This document shows positions 8,380-16,555 of a DNA stretch of 47,345 nucleotides, piece by piece. The position numbers were made by a program, and so were the translations under genes. The notes beneath the pieces are model-generated. The model did no database searches and was not told the DNA's origin. It saw only the letters and a program-made list of their open reading frames with translations. The stretch spans positions 13,230 to 60,574 of the forward strand of contig DPHD01000040.1 of assembly GCA_003523085.1 (NCBI GenBank), written 5' to 3'. The stretch comes from Oceanospirillaceae bacterium (GTDB taxonomy: Bacteria > Pseudomonadota > Gammaproteobacteria > Pseudomonadales > Balneatricaceae). The stretch's first letter is position 1; every line of letters starts with the position of its first letter.

Positions 8380-9600
8380 TCAAACCACCAAACCGGCGCT
8401 GTAACCCGAAGACCAAGCCCATTGGAAGTTGTAGCCGCCAAGGTGGCCGGTGACGTCCAATACTTCACCTATAAAAAACAAACCGGGTTGGTGTTTGGCC
8501 TCCATGGTTTTGGAGCTAATGCCATCGGTATTTACACCACCTAGGGTCACTTCTGCAGTGCGGTAACCTTCGGTCCCCGAAGGTTTGATACACCAACTGC
8601 TGATTTGCTCGGCGATGAAAACAAGTTTTTTATCACTAAAGTCTGACAGTGGCGCTAAGGCTAGTTCGGGCCACCACAGGTTTTGTAGTTCACTGACCAA
8701 AGACTTTGCCATCTTCTGGTTGAGTAGGGTTTTTAACAGACTTTTCCCTTGTTGCTGTTTGGCCTTGAGCAACCAATGGGCCACATCATCGTCGGGTAAC
8801 AGGTTAATGGTGACTTCGTCGCCCGCAGACCAATAGTTCGAAATTTGCAAAATAACAGGCCCGCTCATGCCACGATGGGTAAACAGCATATTCTCTTTAA
8901 AGCTCTGTTGCTTACAGGTCACCTCTACTTCTAGGGCTAAGCCAGACAAACGCTCGCAGATTGGCTTAAGGTAATCGCTAAACATAAATGGAACCAAGCC
9001 GGCCTGTCGCTCAACCAGCTCCAAATCAAACTGTTGGGCAATATCATAACCAACTCCACTACCTCCTAGTGTTGGAATGGACAAGGCCCCTGTGGCCACC
9101 ACTAAGGTTTCACACACTAGACTAAGGGGTTGATTACCTTGGCTCACACTCAGTTGGTAACGGCTTGCTGCGGTTTGCAATGCCTCTACCTCACCAAGTT
9201 CACAACGTGTTTTTATCTCCACACCGGCTTGTTCACACTCGTGCAGTAGCATGTTTAAGATATCTTTAGCAGAGTGCTGGCAAAATAACTGGCCGTGTTT
9301 ACGTTCTTCAAATTCAATACCGTGCTGCTCGACCATGGAGATAAAATCCCATTGGCTATAACGGGTTAAGGCAGCCTTACTAAAGTGTGGGTTAGCAGAA
9401 ATAAAGTGATCAGCTTCAACGTTATAGTTGATGAAATTGCAGCGACCACCGCCCGACATCAAAATCTTCTTGCCCACTTTATTCGACTTCTCTAACACCA
9501 GCACCTTGCGGCCGCGGCGTGCAGCCGTAAAGGCGCAAAGCAACCCAGAGGCACCGGCGCCGAGAATAATCACATCGTATTGGTTGGAAGCGTGTTTCAC
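8380..9600 (-). CDS. YhiN/HI0933-family FAD-dependent oxidoreductase
   Basis: About 406 residues of the HI0933-like flavoprotein family (often named aminoacetone oxidase-like). The Rossmann motif I-L-G-A-G-A-S-G-L-L opens the protein, followed by the family signature G-K-K-I-L-M-S-G-G-G-R-C-N. The C-terminal E-V-T-L-G-G-V and F-F-I-G-E-V-L-D-V-T-G-H-L-G-G-Y-N-Q-like motif is also present as G-G-Y-N-F-Q-W-A. The physiological reaction of this family is not settled. No ATG precedes the Rossmann motif: GTG at 9600 or TTG at 9633 are the possible starts, and neither has a good ribosome site. It is convergent with the aminotransferase gene and divergent from the Xre gene. Confidence 0.88.
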   Translation of the reverse strand: MKHASNQYDVIILGAGASGLLCAFTAARRGRKVLVLEKSNKVGKKILMSGGGRCNFINYNVEADHFISANPHFSKAALTRYSQWDFISMVEQHGIEFEERKHGQLFCQHSAKDILNMLLHECEQAGVEIKTRCELGEVEALQTAASRYQLSVSQGNQPLSLVCETLVVATGALSIPTLGGSGVGYDIAQQFDLELVERQAGLVPFMFSDYLKPICERLSGLALEVEVTCKQQSFKENMLFTHRGMSGPVILQISNYWSAGDEVTINLLPDDDVAHWLLKAKQQQGKSLLKTLLNQKMAKSLVSELQNLWWPELALAPLSDFSDKKLVFIAEQISSWCIKPSGTEGYRTAEVTLGGVNTDGISSKTMEAKHQPGLFFIGEVLDVTGHLGGYNFQWAWSSGYSAGLVV

Positions 9601-9725
9601 AATTTTGCTATCAGTGTAAATAAGGGGTCGCAATTCTAGCTGTTTCTGACTTGCAGGGCTACGCCTTTGATTTTAGTAGGTTGACCACGTATGGTAGAGG
9701 TTCATTCACAACCCACCGAGATTTC

Positions 9726-10112
9726 ATGCCTAATACTGAACCAGACACTTCTGCCCTTTTCCTAAGTACTCGTATAATCAATGCCCGTGAGGCCAGCGGC
9801 TTTACCCAAGCCCAATTAGCGCTTCGCATGGGTATTAAAAAAAGCACCGTTGCCAATTGGGAATCCAGCCGCACTAGCCCCCGCGCAAATAAGCTCATTG
9901 AGCTTTCCGGTATCTTAAACGTACCTGTTTTGTGGTTAATCGCTGGCGCTGAATCACCTGCAGAAGTGACTGCACCTGAGCTAAGTGAAACTTTAATGCT
10001 CGAACAAAAACTAGATAAAGCCGACCTTCTAGTGAACGAGCTATCGGCCATAATTTCAGACCTTCGTGGCCACACACGTCGAGTACAGCGGGATATTGAC
10101 GAGAGTCATTAA
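9726..10112 (+). CDS. Small Xre/Cro-type helix-turn-helix regulator
   Basis: A 128-residue protein from the ATG at 9726; the frame extends upstream to a TTG at 9651, but the extra 25 residues look non-conserved. Residues about 17-70 are an HTH_3 domain: I-N-A-R-E-A-S-G-F-T-Q-A-Q-L-A then K-S-T-V-A-N-W-E-S-S-R-T-S-P-R and I-L-N-V-P-V-L-W-L-I-A-G. The C-terminal 50 residues are charged and probably a dimerising helix (L-E-Q-K-L-D-K-A-D-L-L-V-N-E-L). There is no toxin partner nearby. The target genes are unknown. Confidence 0.8.
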   Translation: MPNTEPDTSALFLSTRIINAREASGFTQAQLALRMGIKKSTVANWESSRTSPRANKLIELSGILNVPVLWLIAGAESPAEVTAPELSETLMLEQKLDKADLLVNELSAIISDLRGHTRRVQRDIDESH

Positions 10113-10154
10113 CCCATAGGCGCATGCAATAACACTGCGGCCTAGAGCGCCCAT

Positions 10155-11564
10155 TTAAATTGGGTTTAAACGCTCGACAGGCATCTGATTACAGCCCAAT
10201 ATAGCTTCAATATGGCTGGCAATAGCGAACAGTTGTTGATCGCCGTGGGGCTTGCCTATCAGCTGTAAGCCCACGGGTAAGCCAGTATTTGTGGTGCCGC
10301 AAGGCAGTGTAATTACCGGCAAGCTCGTAGCGGTGATAGCCGATGCAATAGCCAACCACCGATAATAATCTGGCACCTCTACGCCCTCGCTAAAACCTAA
10401 GTAGCGTTCTTCTATAGGGATGGCTGGTACAATGGCGGCGGGGCAAATTAACACATCGTAATTGCTCATAAACGCTGCAGCCGACGCAAACACTTGCGCG
10501 TGGGCTTTTTTTGCACTGCGAATTTGATCACCACTTAGAGCTAAGCCTTGTTCCGCATTCCATACCACTTCTGGTTTAATTAAATGCCTATTGGCGTCTA
10601 GGCCGTCACCTAGACTATTGCCGTAGGCTAAGGCACGAGGCACGTCAAAGGCCTCTTGAGCGTCACTCAAATCAGGCTGATCCGAAGTAATACTAATGCC
10701 TGCGTCGGTAAGCTTTTGCATTGCTTTTGCTACTACAGCCAGCACTTCTGTCGAGGTTTGGGTCACACCCAGGTCGGCGCTAAAGGCCACTTGCTTAGGA
10801 GCGTTGGGCTGTTGCGCCCAGGTTAGAAAGGCAACACCGGGTGCCGGCTTACTGATCGCTGCCATAGAATTTTGGCCGACTAAGGCGTCGGTAAATAACG
10901 CCAAATCGGCTATATTTCGGGCCATAGGACCCTCTTGTGGCTGCACATAAAATGGATCTGGGCCAGGGTCACTAGAGATTAACCCAGGCGACGGCCGTAG
11001 ACTAACCACACCGCAAAAACTGGCAGGAGTACGCAACGAACCCGCTAAATCTGAGCCATGGGCTAGCCAAGCTGTACCACTGGCTAAAGCCGCGGCGGCT
11101 CCACCTGACGATCCGCCCGCCGAGCGATTCAAGTCGTAGGGGTTACGAGTGGCACCAAATACATCGTTAAAGGTGTTGCCACCTGCACCAAATTCTGGAG
11201 TATTCGACTTAGCGTAAACAATACCGCCATTGGCTTCTATATTTTGCACCAAAAAATCGGATTGCTCGGGCACAAAATGCTCGTGTAACATGGAACCAAA
11301 AGTAGTACGTACCCCCGCTACGGTAGTGAGATCTTTAATCGGCACCGGCATCCCACACAATAGGCCACGTTCTTCAATGGGCAATTGCATTAACTTTTGC
11401 GCGTGCGTCCGGGCGCGTTCAAAACACAAGGTAGGCAAGGCATTAACCTGACCATCCACCTTACCGATACGTTGTTCCAACGCATCAAGTAATTCGAGAG
11501 GCGTTACTTCACCAGCCCGCAGCAAGCCCAATATTTCACAGGCACTCAAACAAATTAAATCCAT
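10155..11564 (-). CDS. Amidase-signature family amidase, possibly malonamate-type
   Basis: The 469-residue protein carries the amidase-signature catalytic set: Lys in V-P-I-K-D-L, cis-Ser in A-G-G-S-S-G-G and the nucleophile Ser in D-L-A-G-S-L-R-T-P-A. GatA-type partners (GatB/GatC) are absent, so it is a metabolic amidase rather than a tRNA amidotransferase subunit. Its ATG overlaps the TGA stop of the upstream malonyl-CoA synthetase gene by one base (TGATG), indicating translational coupling in one operon. From that pairing I infer that it releases malonate, for example from malonamate, as malonamidase E2 of the same fold does. The substrate is not shown by sequence. Confidence 0.85.
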   Translation of the reverse strand: MDLICLSACEILGLLRAGEVTPLELLDALEQRIGKVDGQVNALPTLCFERARTHAQKLMQLPIEERGLLCGMPVPIKDLTTVAGVRTTFGSMLHEHFVPEQSDFLVQNIEANGGIVYAKSNTPEFGAGGNTFNDVFGATRNPYDLNRSAGGSSGGAAAALASGTAWLAHGSDLAGSLRTPASFCGVVSLRPSPGLISSDPGPDPFYVQPQEGPMARNIADLALFTDALVGQNSMAAISKPAPGVAFLTWAQQPNAPKQVAFSADLGVTQTSTEVLAVVAKAMQKLTDAGISITSDQPDLSDAQEAFDVPRALAYGNSLGDGLDANRHLIKPEVVWNAEQGLALSGDQIRSAKKAHAQVFASAAAFMSNYDVLICPAAIVPAIPIEERYLGFSEGVEVPDYYRWLAIASAITATSLPVITLPCGTTNTGLPVGLQLIGKPHGDQQLFAIASHIEAILGCNQMPVERLNPI

Positions 11565-13090
11565 CAGCTTGTTGTCTCATTAAAAAGTTCTTGGTAGGTA
11601 TCACGCAATACATTTTTTTGTACTTTACCCATGGTATTGCGAGGTAAATGGTCGACAAAAATCACTCGCTTGGGCTGTTTAAAGCGTGCCAGTTCACCGC
11701 CAATCGACGTCAATACATCCATTTCGGTGAGGGCCGTGTTAACAGCCTGCACCGCCACTGCAACAACCGCTTCACCAAAGTCAGCATGGGGTATGCCAAT
11801 CACGGCCGACTCCACCACCCCATCTAGCAGGTCTATTTGCGTTTCCACTTCTTTAGGGTAAACATTGAAGCCCCCTGAAATCACCAAATCTTTGGTACGC
11901 CCGACGATATGGATATAACCATCGTCATCTACCATGCCCAGATCACCGGTAATAAAAAAGCCAGAAGCACGAAGTTCCTCTGCTGTTTTGCTGGGGTTCT
12001 GCCAATAGCCTTTAAAAACATTCGGGCCGCGCACCTCTATCATGCCAATCTCGCCTTGCGGCACTGTTGCTTCGCTGCCGGGCTGACAAATCTTCACCTC
12101 TACACCCGGTAGTGCAAAACCTACAGTGCCAGCCCTGCGCTCGCCCTCATACGGGTTGGAGGTATTCATATTAGTTTCGGTCATACCGTAACGTTCAAGA
12201 ATCCGCTGACCAGTACGTGCTGCAAAAGTCTCATGGGTTTCGGCTAATAAGGGTGCGCTACCCGAAACAAACAAACGTATATGAGCCACGAGCGCACGAG
12301 TAAAGTTTTTCTGTGCTAAAAGACGCACGTAAAACGTAGGCACCCCCATTAATGTGGTCGCTTTGGGCAGGTGACGAATAATCTCATTGGCATCAAATCG
12401 GGGCAAAAAAATCATCGAACATCGCGCCACCAGAGTGACATTGATAGCGACAAATAAGCCGTGGATATGAAAAATTGGTAACGTATGTAAGAGCACATCA
12501 TGTTCATCAAACTGCCAACTGTGGGCCAATGCCTGAGCGTTACTTAGTAGATTGGCATGGCTCAACATGGCGCCCTTCGAGCGGCCTGTAGTACCTGACG
12601 TGTAGAGAATAGCGGCTAAATCATCGGCCCCACGGGCCACCGACGTAAATTGCCTGGGTGCGGCTTTAGCGGCACTTGTTAGCTCGCCGGTTCCATCACC
12701 ATTTAAGGTCAATAAAGTCGCCTTGTGGTTGGCTACAAGCGTGGCCAAAGCTTGCTGATTACCAGCATCACAAACCACCATGGTAGGTGTAGCATCGGCA
12801 ATAAAATAATCGAGTTCGGCCACTGTATAGGCGGTATTTAAGGGTAAAAACACACCACCTGCCCTGATACAGGCAAAATACAGGGCTAGCACATGGGGCG
12901 ACTTTTCAACTTGCACGGCCATTCGATCACCGGCAACAAAGCCATTGTCACAAAGCACATTGGCCATTTGCCCAGACAGAGAGAGTATATCGACATAACG
13001 CCATACTTCATTGTTTGCCAAACGGAGGAATGGACGCTGGTCCTCGAGGCAGTCGGCGAGCAAAGCATCGTATAAGTAGTTAGTTGTCAC
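11564..13090 (-). CDS. matB: Malonyl-CoA synthetase (MatB-like acyl-CoA ligase)
   Basis: The 508-residue product is an ANL-superfamily adenylating enzyme. The P-loop is Y-T-S-G-T-T-G-R-S-K-G, the A5 segment is Y-G-M-T-E-T-N-M-N-T-S-N-P-Y, then E-R-R-A-G-T-V-G. That last pair is the recognisable MatB/ACSF3 signature for malonate and methylmalonate activation. The hinge and the catalytic Lys region (L-P-R-N-T-M-G-K-V-Q-K) close the protein. It converts malonate, ATP and CoA to malonyl-CoA. The start is GTG at 13090. It is divergent from a GntR/FCD regulator as in rhizobial mat operons, but no malonyl-CoA decarboxylase (MatA) or malonate transporter (MatC) is present. Confidence 0.9.
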   Translation of the reverse strand: MTTNYLYDALLADCLEDQRPFLRLANNEVWRYVDILSLSGQMANVLCDNGFVAGDRMAVQVEKSPHVLALYFACIRAGGVFLPLNTAYTVAELDYFIADATPTMVVCDAGNQQALATLVANHKATLLTLNGDGTGELTSAAKAAPRQFTSVARGADDLAAILYTSGTTGRSKGAMLSHANLLSNAQALAHSWQFDEHDVLLHTLPIFHIHGLFVAINVTLVARCSMIFLPRFDANEIIRHLPKATTLMGVPTFYVRLLAQKNFTRALVAHIRLFVSGSAPLLAETHETFAARTGQRILERYGMTETNMNTSNPYEGERRAGTVGFALPGVEVKICQPGSEATVPQGEIGMIEVRGPNVFKGYWQNPSKTAEELRASGFFITGDLGMVDDDGYIHIVGRTKDLVISGGFNVYPKEVETQIDLLDGVVESAVIGIPHADFGEAVVAVAVQAVNTALTEMDVLTSIGGELARFKQPKRVIFVDHLPRNTMGKVQKNVLRDTYQELFNETTS

Positions 13091-13190
13091 CTGTTTCTTT
13101 ATCCTTATTTGTGTCTATGTCGAAAACGGGTGCAGCGTGTGTGCCTTGCACAATAAAGACCCCACTCAACCCTGCACTAAACAGTAAAAT

Positions 13191-13204
13191 TCTTGTATAC
13201 AAGA
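13191..13204. promoter_or_regulatory. Perfect palindromic operator, MatR/GntR type
   Basis: TCTTGTATACAAGA is a perfect 14-base palindrome centred between the divergent matB operon and the GntR/FCD gene. It fits the FadR-subfamily pattern and, from memory, is nearly identical to the reported rhizobial MatR site TCTTGTATACACGA. It probably mediates malonate-responsive repression of both directions. A TATAAT box lies at 13286-13291 on the regulator side. Confidence 0.72.
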
Positions 13205-13312
13205 TCACACATTCAAATATACAAATCAAGTATTTTTGTTCATAACAGTAGTAACTTTGGACCAAAAAATGCCATAATCTGAACCTATAATGTAAGCAGT
13301 AGGTGTGATGAA

Positions 13313-13960
13313 ATGACTCCAGCCGACCAGTTGCGCGAACAACTAGAACAGGAAATAGTCTCGGGCAGGCTCAAACCCGGCGACCGCCTAAATGAAGAGG
13401 CCCTGGCAGAGCGTTTTTTAGTGTCACGCACACCGGTAAGGGAGGCGTTGCAGCGGCTGGCTATATCTGGCCTGGTGGAGCAACGTCACAGGCGCGGCAC
13501 TTTTGTACGCAAAATTAGCTTTACTGAAATGATTGAAATGTTTGAAGTAATGGCTGAACTGGAGGGCATGTGTGGTCGCCTTGCAGCCCGCCGCATTGTG
13601 CCAGCTGACGCTGCCCAGATCGAACAAGCACTGGCAGATTGTAGCAGCGCAGCGGAAAGTGGTGACAACGACGCTTATTACCATGCTAACGCTGAGTTTC
13701 ATAACCACATTTACCAAGCTAGCAAAAATGGTGTGCTCATTGAACAAGCTCAATTAATGCATAATCGCCTAGCGCCATATCGCCGTTTGCAAATACGCGT
13801 GCCCCATAGAATGCACCAATCTTTAAAACAGCACATATCCATTGCTCAAAGCATTTTGGCTGGCGACGAAAAACAAGCTGAAATACAGATGAAAGACCAC
13901 GTGTTGATCCAAGGAGAAAAATTCTTCGACCTTGCGTCTAGTTATCAGCAGGCTATTTAA
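13313..13960 (+). CDS. matR: GntR-family (FadR/FCD) regulator, MatR-like
   Basis: The product has 215 residues. The N-terminal winged helix has the GntR signature R-L-K-P-G-D-R-L-N-E-E-A-L-A-E-R-F with S-R-T-P-V-R-E-A-L-Q-R-L. The all-helical FCD effector domain contains the metal-site residues: D/N-A-Y-Y-H-A-N-A-E-F-H and later a conserved H in the Q-H-I-S-I-A segment and the terminal D-H-V helix. It is divergent from matB with the palindrome between them, so control of malonate catabolism is the likely role. The symbol is assigned by context and could be wrong if the effector is another acid. Confidence 0.82.
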   Translation: MTPADQLREQLEQEIVSGRLKPGDRLNEEALAERFLVSRTPVREALQRLAISGLVEQRHRRGTFVRKISFTEMIEMFEVMAELEGMCGRLAARRIVPADAAQIEQALADCSSAAESGDNDAYYHANAEFHNHIYQASKNGVLIEQAQLMHNRLAPYRRLQIRVPHRMHQSLKQHISIAQSILAGDEKQAEIQMKDHVLIQGEKFFDLASSYQQAI

Positions 13961-13999
13961 TCTTTAGTAGCTCGTTATTGGCTAGAGTTTGACCAGTTG

Positions 14000-14443
14000 T
14001 CAGGGACAATAACCCACGGCTACGCAAGTGCCGCTATAGGCGTAGCTGAGCTGCCCTGCACTGTTGATACTAGGTGTGAGCACAAAAGTGTAGCCCCCTC
14101 CCGCTGCGGTAGCCGTACCGGTAATGACACCCGTTGACGCGGCCAAGGTAAGGCTTTTGGTATTATCGCTGGCCGCCGGGGCTGGGTAGGCTAATTCTGC
14201 AAAGGTGTCGCAAGCGGTGAGGTTTTCGCCCGCTTGCAACAAACACGCTGACTGGGCGATACGCACCCCATGGCTTTGTTGTACCACTTCCATAAAGCGA
14301 GTTTTCTGCAAATAACTTTGGTAGGTGGGCACCGCAAAGGCGGCTAAAATCCCGATTAAGGCCACCACTAACAATAGTTCAAGTAAGGAGAAACCTTGAA
14401 TGTGCCCGTGACGACCGAGTTTACTGTCCTTAGAATCCAACAT
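14000..14443 (-). CDS. Type IV pilin precursor (PilA/PilE-like)
   Basis: About 147 residues from the ATG at 14443, chosen because an AGGAG site lies 6 bases before it; the frame extends 15 codons further upstream. A basic leader ends H-I-Q-G, and prepilin peptidase would cut before F-S-L-L-E, with the conserved Glu+5 followed by the hydrophobic helix L-L-L-V-V-A-L-I-G-I-L-A-A-F-A-V. The globular part has two Cys pairs (near residues 75-90 and in the terminal C-V-A-V-G-Y-C), the last typical of the pilin disulfide loop. It probably is a pilus subunit or minor pilin assembled by the PilB/PilC encoded upstream. It is convergent with the GntR gene. Confidence 0.85.
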   Translation of the reverse strand: MLDSKDSKLGRHGHIQGFSLLELLLVVALIGILAAFAVPTYQSYLQKTRFMEVVQQSHGVRIAQSACLLQAGENLTACDTFAELAYPAPAASDNTKSLTLAASTGVITGTATAAGGGYTFVLTPSINSAGQLSYAYSGTCVAVGYCP

Positions 14444-14514
14444 ATCACGCTCCTGTGAAAAATGTATGTACCCTAAAGTGTAGGCCAATTACACAAAAAT
14501 GCTGGTGTCGCGTG

Positions 14515-14712
14515 TTAATCCTGCTGCTCAGCGGACTCTAGCAGGCCGCTAGAAAAGTCGTTTTCTAGCTCATCTCCGGCAATGGCGTAATCACCGCTGG
14601 CCCACGCGCCCAAATCAATTTGTTTACAGCGTTCACTGCAAAACGGCCGATCGGGATTTTCAGAATTCCAGGTCAAGGTTTTTTGGCACTGGGGGCAAGG
14701 GTATTGGCTCAT
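14515..14712 (-). CDS. yacG: YacG zinc-finger DNA gyrase inhibitor
   Basis: A 65-residue protein with the YacG zinc ribbon C-P-Q-C ... C-S-E-R-C-K followed by the invariant I-D-L-G-A-W motif. YacG binds GyrB and inhibits gyrase in E. coli. The start at 14712 is fixed by its ATGA overlap with the coaE stop, which couples the two genes; an upstream Met in the same frame lies inside coaE. The usual pilB-pilC-pilD-coaE-yacG order is kept except that pilD is absent. Confidence 0.92.
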   Translation of the reverse strand: MSQYPCPQCQKTLTWNSENPDRPFCSERCKQIDLGAWASGDYAIAGDELENDFSSGLLESAEQQD

Positions 14713-15308
14713 GTAGGGGTTTCCGTAAGCTGGCAAAGATGTTGATGTAATTGCGCCACTTGCTGCTGCAAGTGGGTCAGGTCCTGGTGATTGTCTAACA
14801 CCCAGTGGGCACGGTCTAGACGCTGTTGACGCTGCATTTGGCTGGCCATGATGGCGCGTATTTGCTGACCAGAATTATTATCTCGAACACTTGCGCGCTG
14901 CAGCTGCTGGGCTTCGCTAGCATCCACCACCACAATAAAATCAACTTTGGTATGCTGCTGAGTTTCCAGTAACAATGGTGACTCCAGCACAGCATATGGC
15001 CCAGTGGCAGCGGCCAATTGGGTATCAATAGATGCAGCTATAAGCGGGTGCAAGAGCGCTTCTAACCAGTTTTTTTGGGCTTTATTTGAAAATATGTTTT
15101 GGCGTAGTACACTGCGGTCTAAGTTGCCGTCTGACATGAGCACTTGCTGGCCAAAATGGGCAGCAATTTTTGCCAGAGCAGGGCTACCCGCGATCACCAC
15201 CTCTCGGGCCACTTGATCGGCATCCACAAGCACAACGCCCAATTTTTTTAGGTAACAGCTAACGGCACTTTTTCCACTACCAATTCCGCCTGTGAGGCCG
15301 ACGATCAT
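14709..15308 (-). CDS. coaE: Dephospho-CoA kinase
   Basis: A 199-residue kinase that phosphorylates the ribose 3'-OH of dephospho-CoA in the last step of CoA synthesis. The P-loop G-L-T-G-G-I-G-S-G-K-S begins three residues after the chosen ATG at 15308. D-A-D-Q-V-A-R-E follows as the substrate-site motif, and the lid region is rich in Gln/Arg. The frame runs about 56 residues further upstream into the pilC region, but those residues do not belong to the family. Length matches other CoaE proteins. It lies about 56 bases after pilC and overlaps yacG. Confidence 0.94.
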   Translation of the reverse strand: MIVGLTGGIGSGKSAVSCYLKKLGVVLVDADQVAREVVIAGSPALAKIAAHFGQQVLMSDGNLDRSVLRQNIFSNKAQKNWLEALLHPLIAASIDTQLAAATGPYAVLESPLLLETQQHTKVDFIVVVDASEAQQLQRASVRDNNSGQQIRAIMASQMQRQQRLDRAHWVLDNHQDLTHLQQQVAQLHQHLCQLTETPT

Positions 15309-15364
15309 ACCTATTTCCCATTCAATCAGACTAGCGTAACCATTATACCAGCCACAGCGCCAGC

Positions 15365-16555
15365 TCACATCACCTGCCCCATCTGAAACAAAGGCAAATA
15401 AAGCGCAACTAAAATGCCACCGACAAACACCGACACCAGCAACAGTAGTACAGGTTCGATAAGCTGTTCTAACCACAAGCTATGGCTTTGGGCTTGCTGT
15501 TGATAATAACCTTGTAATTGGTTAAAACTGGTACCTAAATGACCACTGGCCTCGCCCATACGAACCATTTGCACAGCGTGTTGTGGCACACCTATACCTG
15601 CAAATACTTGGCTTAATCGCTGTCCTTGGGTAAGTTTAGCCGTAGCCACAGTTAAGTCGCGACTGATGCAGCGCCAAGAACTCGCATTACCAGCCAAAGC
15701 AATCGATTCTAATAACGGCAACCCCGCATTAAACGTTAAGCTTAACAGTAAATACAGCTCCGCCTGCCCATGAAGGTACATTAATCGACCAATACCTGGC
15801 AATCGCCACAACCCCCCTTCCACAACCAACCGTGCCCTAGGCAGTGACCAGAGACCTACTACAACGGCACTAAACACCCCTAACAAACCCAACAAACCCC
15901 ACCCCTTGTGCTTTAGAAACTCGGCGGATAATAGTAGCCACTGGGTCATTGCCGGCAAACTGTAATGCGCCGAAGCATACAAATTAGCCACCTGGGGCAC
16001 AACCCAATAAATAATAAGCAAACTCACCACAACACCACTAAACAAGGTAATACTTGGCATAATCATGGTGCGTAAAAAGCGTCGCTTTAGGTCGTTATTG
16101 GCCGTCAGCTGGGTATGCGTTTGAGCCAATAGTTGCGGCAACTCGCCGCTCGCTTCTCCGGCGGCGATGAGGTGTACCAAGGCGGTACGAAATAACCCGC
16201 TGTGGGCGATGGCGTCAGCAAAACTTGCACCCCTCAACAGACTTTGTTGTATGTTGACCAATGCTATCCTCAGACGCATGGGTGCCCTATCGACCCGTGT
16301 GAGCTGCAAACATAATAACAGTGGTAGGCCCGCAGCCAGCAACTGCGACCATTGCTGGAGTAGTTGCTGCAATTGTTGCGCGGTAATACGCTTGGGCCAA
16401 CGTCTGTGCCAAAACCAAACACGTTGGCTTGTTATCAAGTCTATGCCTTGTTGGGACAATTGTAATTTCAGCAATACACGGCTAACGCACGGCTTCAAAC
16501 CCTGGCACTCTTGCGCCTCGCTGTCGACACCTCGCCACAACCAAAGGGCCGCCAT
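15365..16555 (-). CDS. pilC: Type IV pilus inner-membrane platform protein PilC
   Basis: A 396-residue platform protein with two T2SF/GspF domains. Each has a helical cytoplasmic bundle; the first is marked by A-A-G-E-A-S-G-E-L and the second by R-M-G-E-A-S-G-H-L, the duplicated motif of the family. There are three membrane segments: near residues 175-205, 225-260 and at the C-terminus (V-L-L-L-L-V-S-V-F-V-G-G-I-L). PilC anchors the assembly ATPase. The ATG at 16555 overlaps the PilB TGA by one base (TGATG). Directly downstream is coaE, with no prepilin peptidase gene between. Confidence 0.92.
   Translation of the reverse strand: MAALWLWRGVDSEAQECQGLKPCVSRVLLKLQLSQQGIDLITSQRVWFWHRRWPKRITAQQLQQLLQQWSQLLAAGLPLLLCLQLTRVDRAPMRLRIALVNIQQSLLRGASFADAIAHSGLFRTALVHLIAAGEASGELPQLLAQTHTQLTANNDLKRRFLRTMIMPSITLFSGVVVSLLIIYWVVPQVANLYASAHYSLPAMTQWLLLSAEFLKHKGWGLLGLLGVFSAVVVGLWSLPRARLVVEGGLWRLPGIGRLMYLHGQAELYLLLSLTFNAGLPLLESIALAGNASSWRCISRDLTVATAKLTQGQRLSQVFAGIGVPQHAVQMVRMGEASGHLGTSFNQLQGYYQQQAQSHSLWLEQLIEPVLLLLVSVFVGGILVALYLPLFQMGQVM

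Noticed and set aside
8341..8544. 67-residue plus-strand frame after the aminotransferase
   Set aside because: It lies antisense within the 3' end of the YhiN-like gene and has no family-like sequence.
15309..15476. N-terminal extension of the CoaE frame into pilC
   Set aside because: The P-loop begins right after the Met at 15308, and the extension overlaps pilC in another frame without family similarity.
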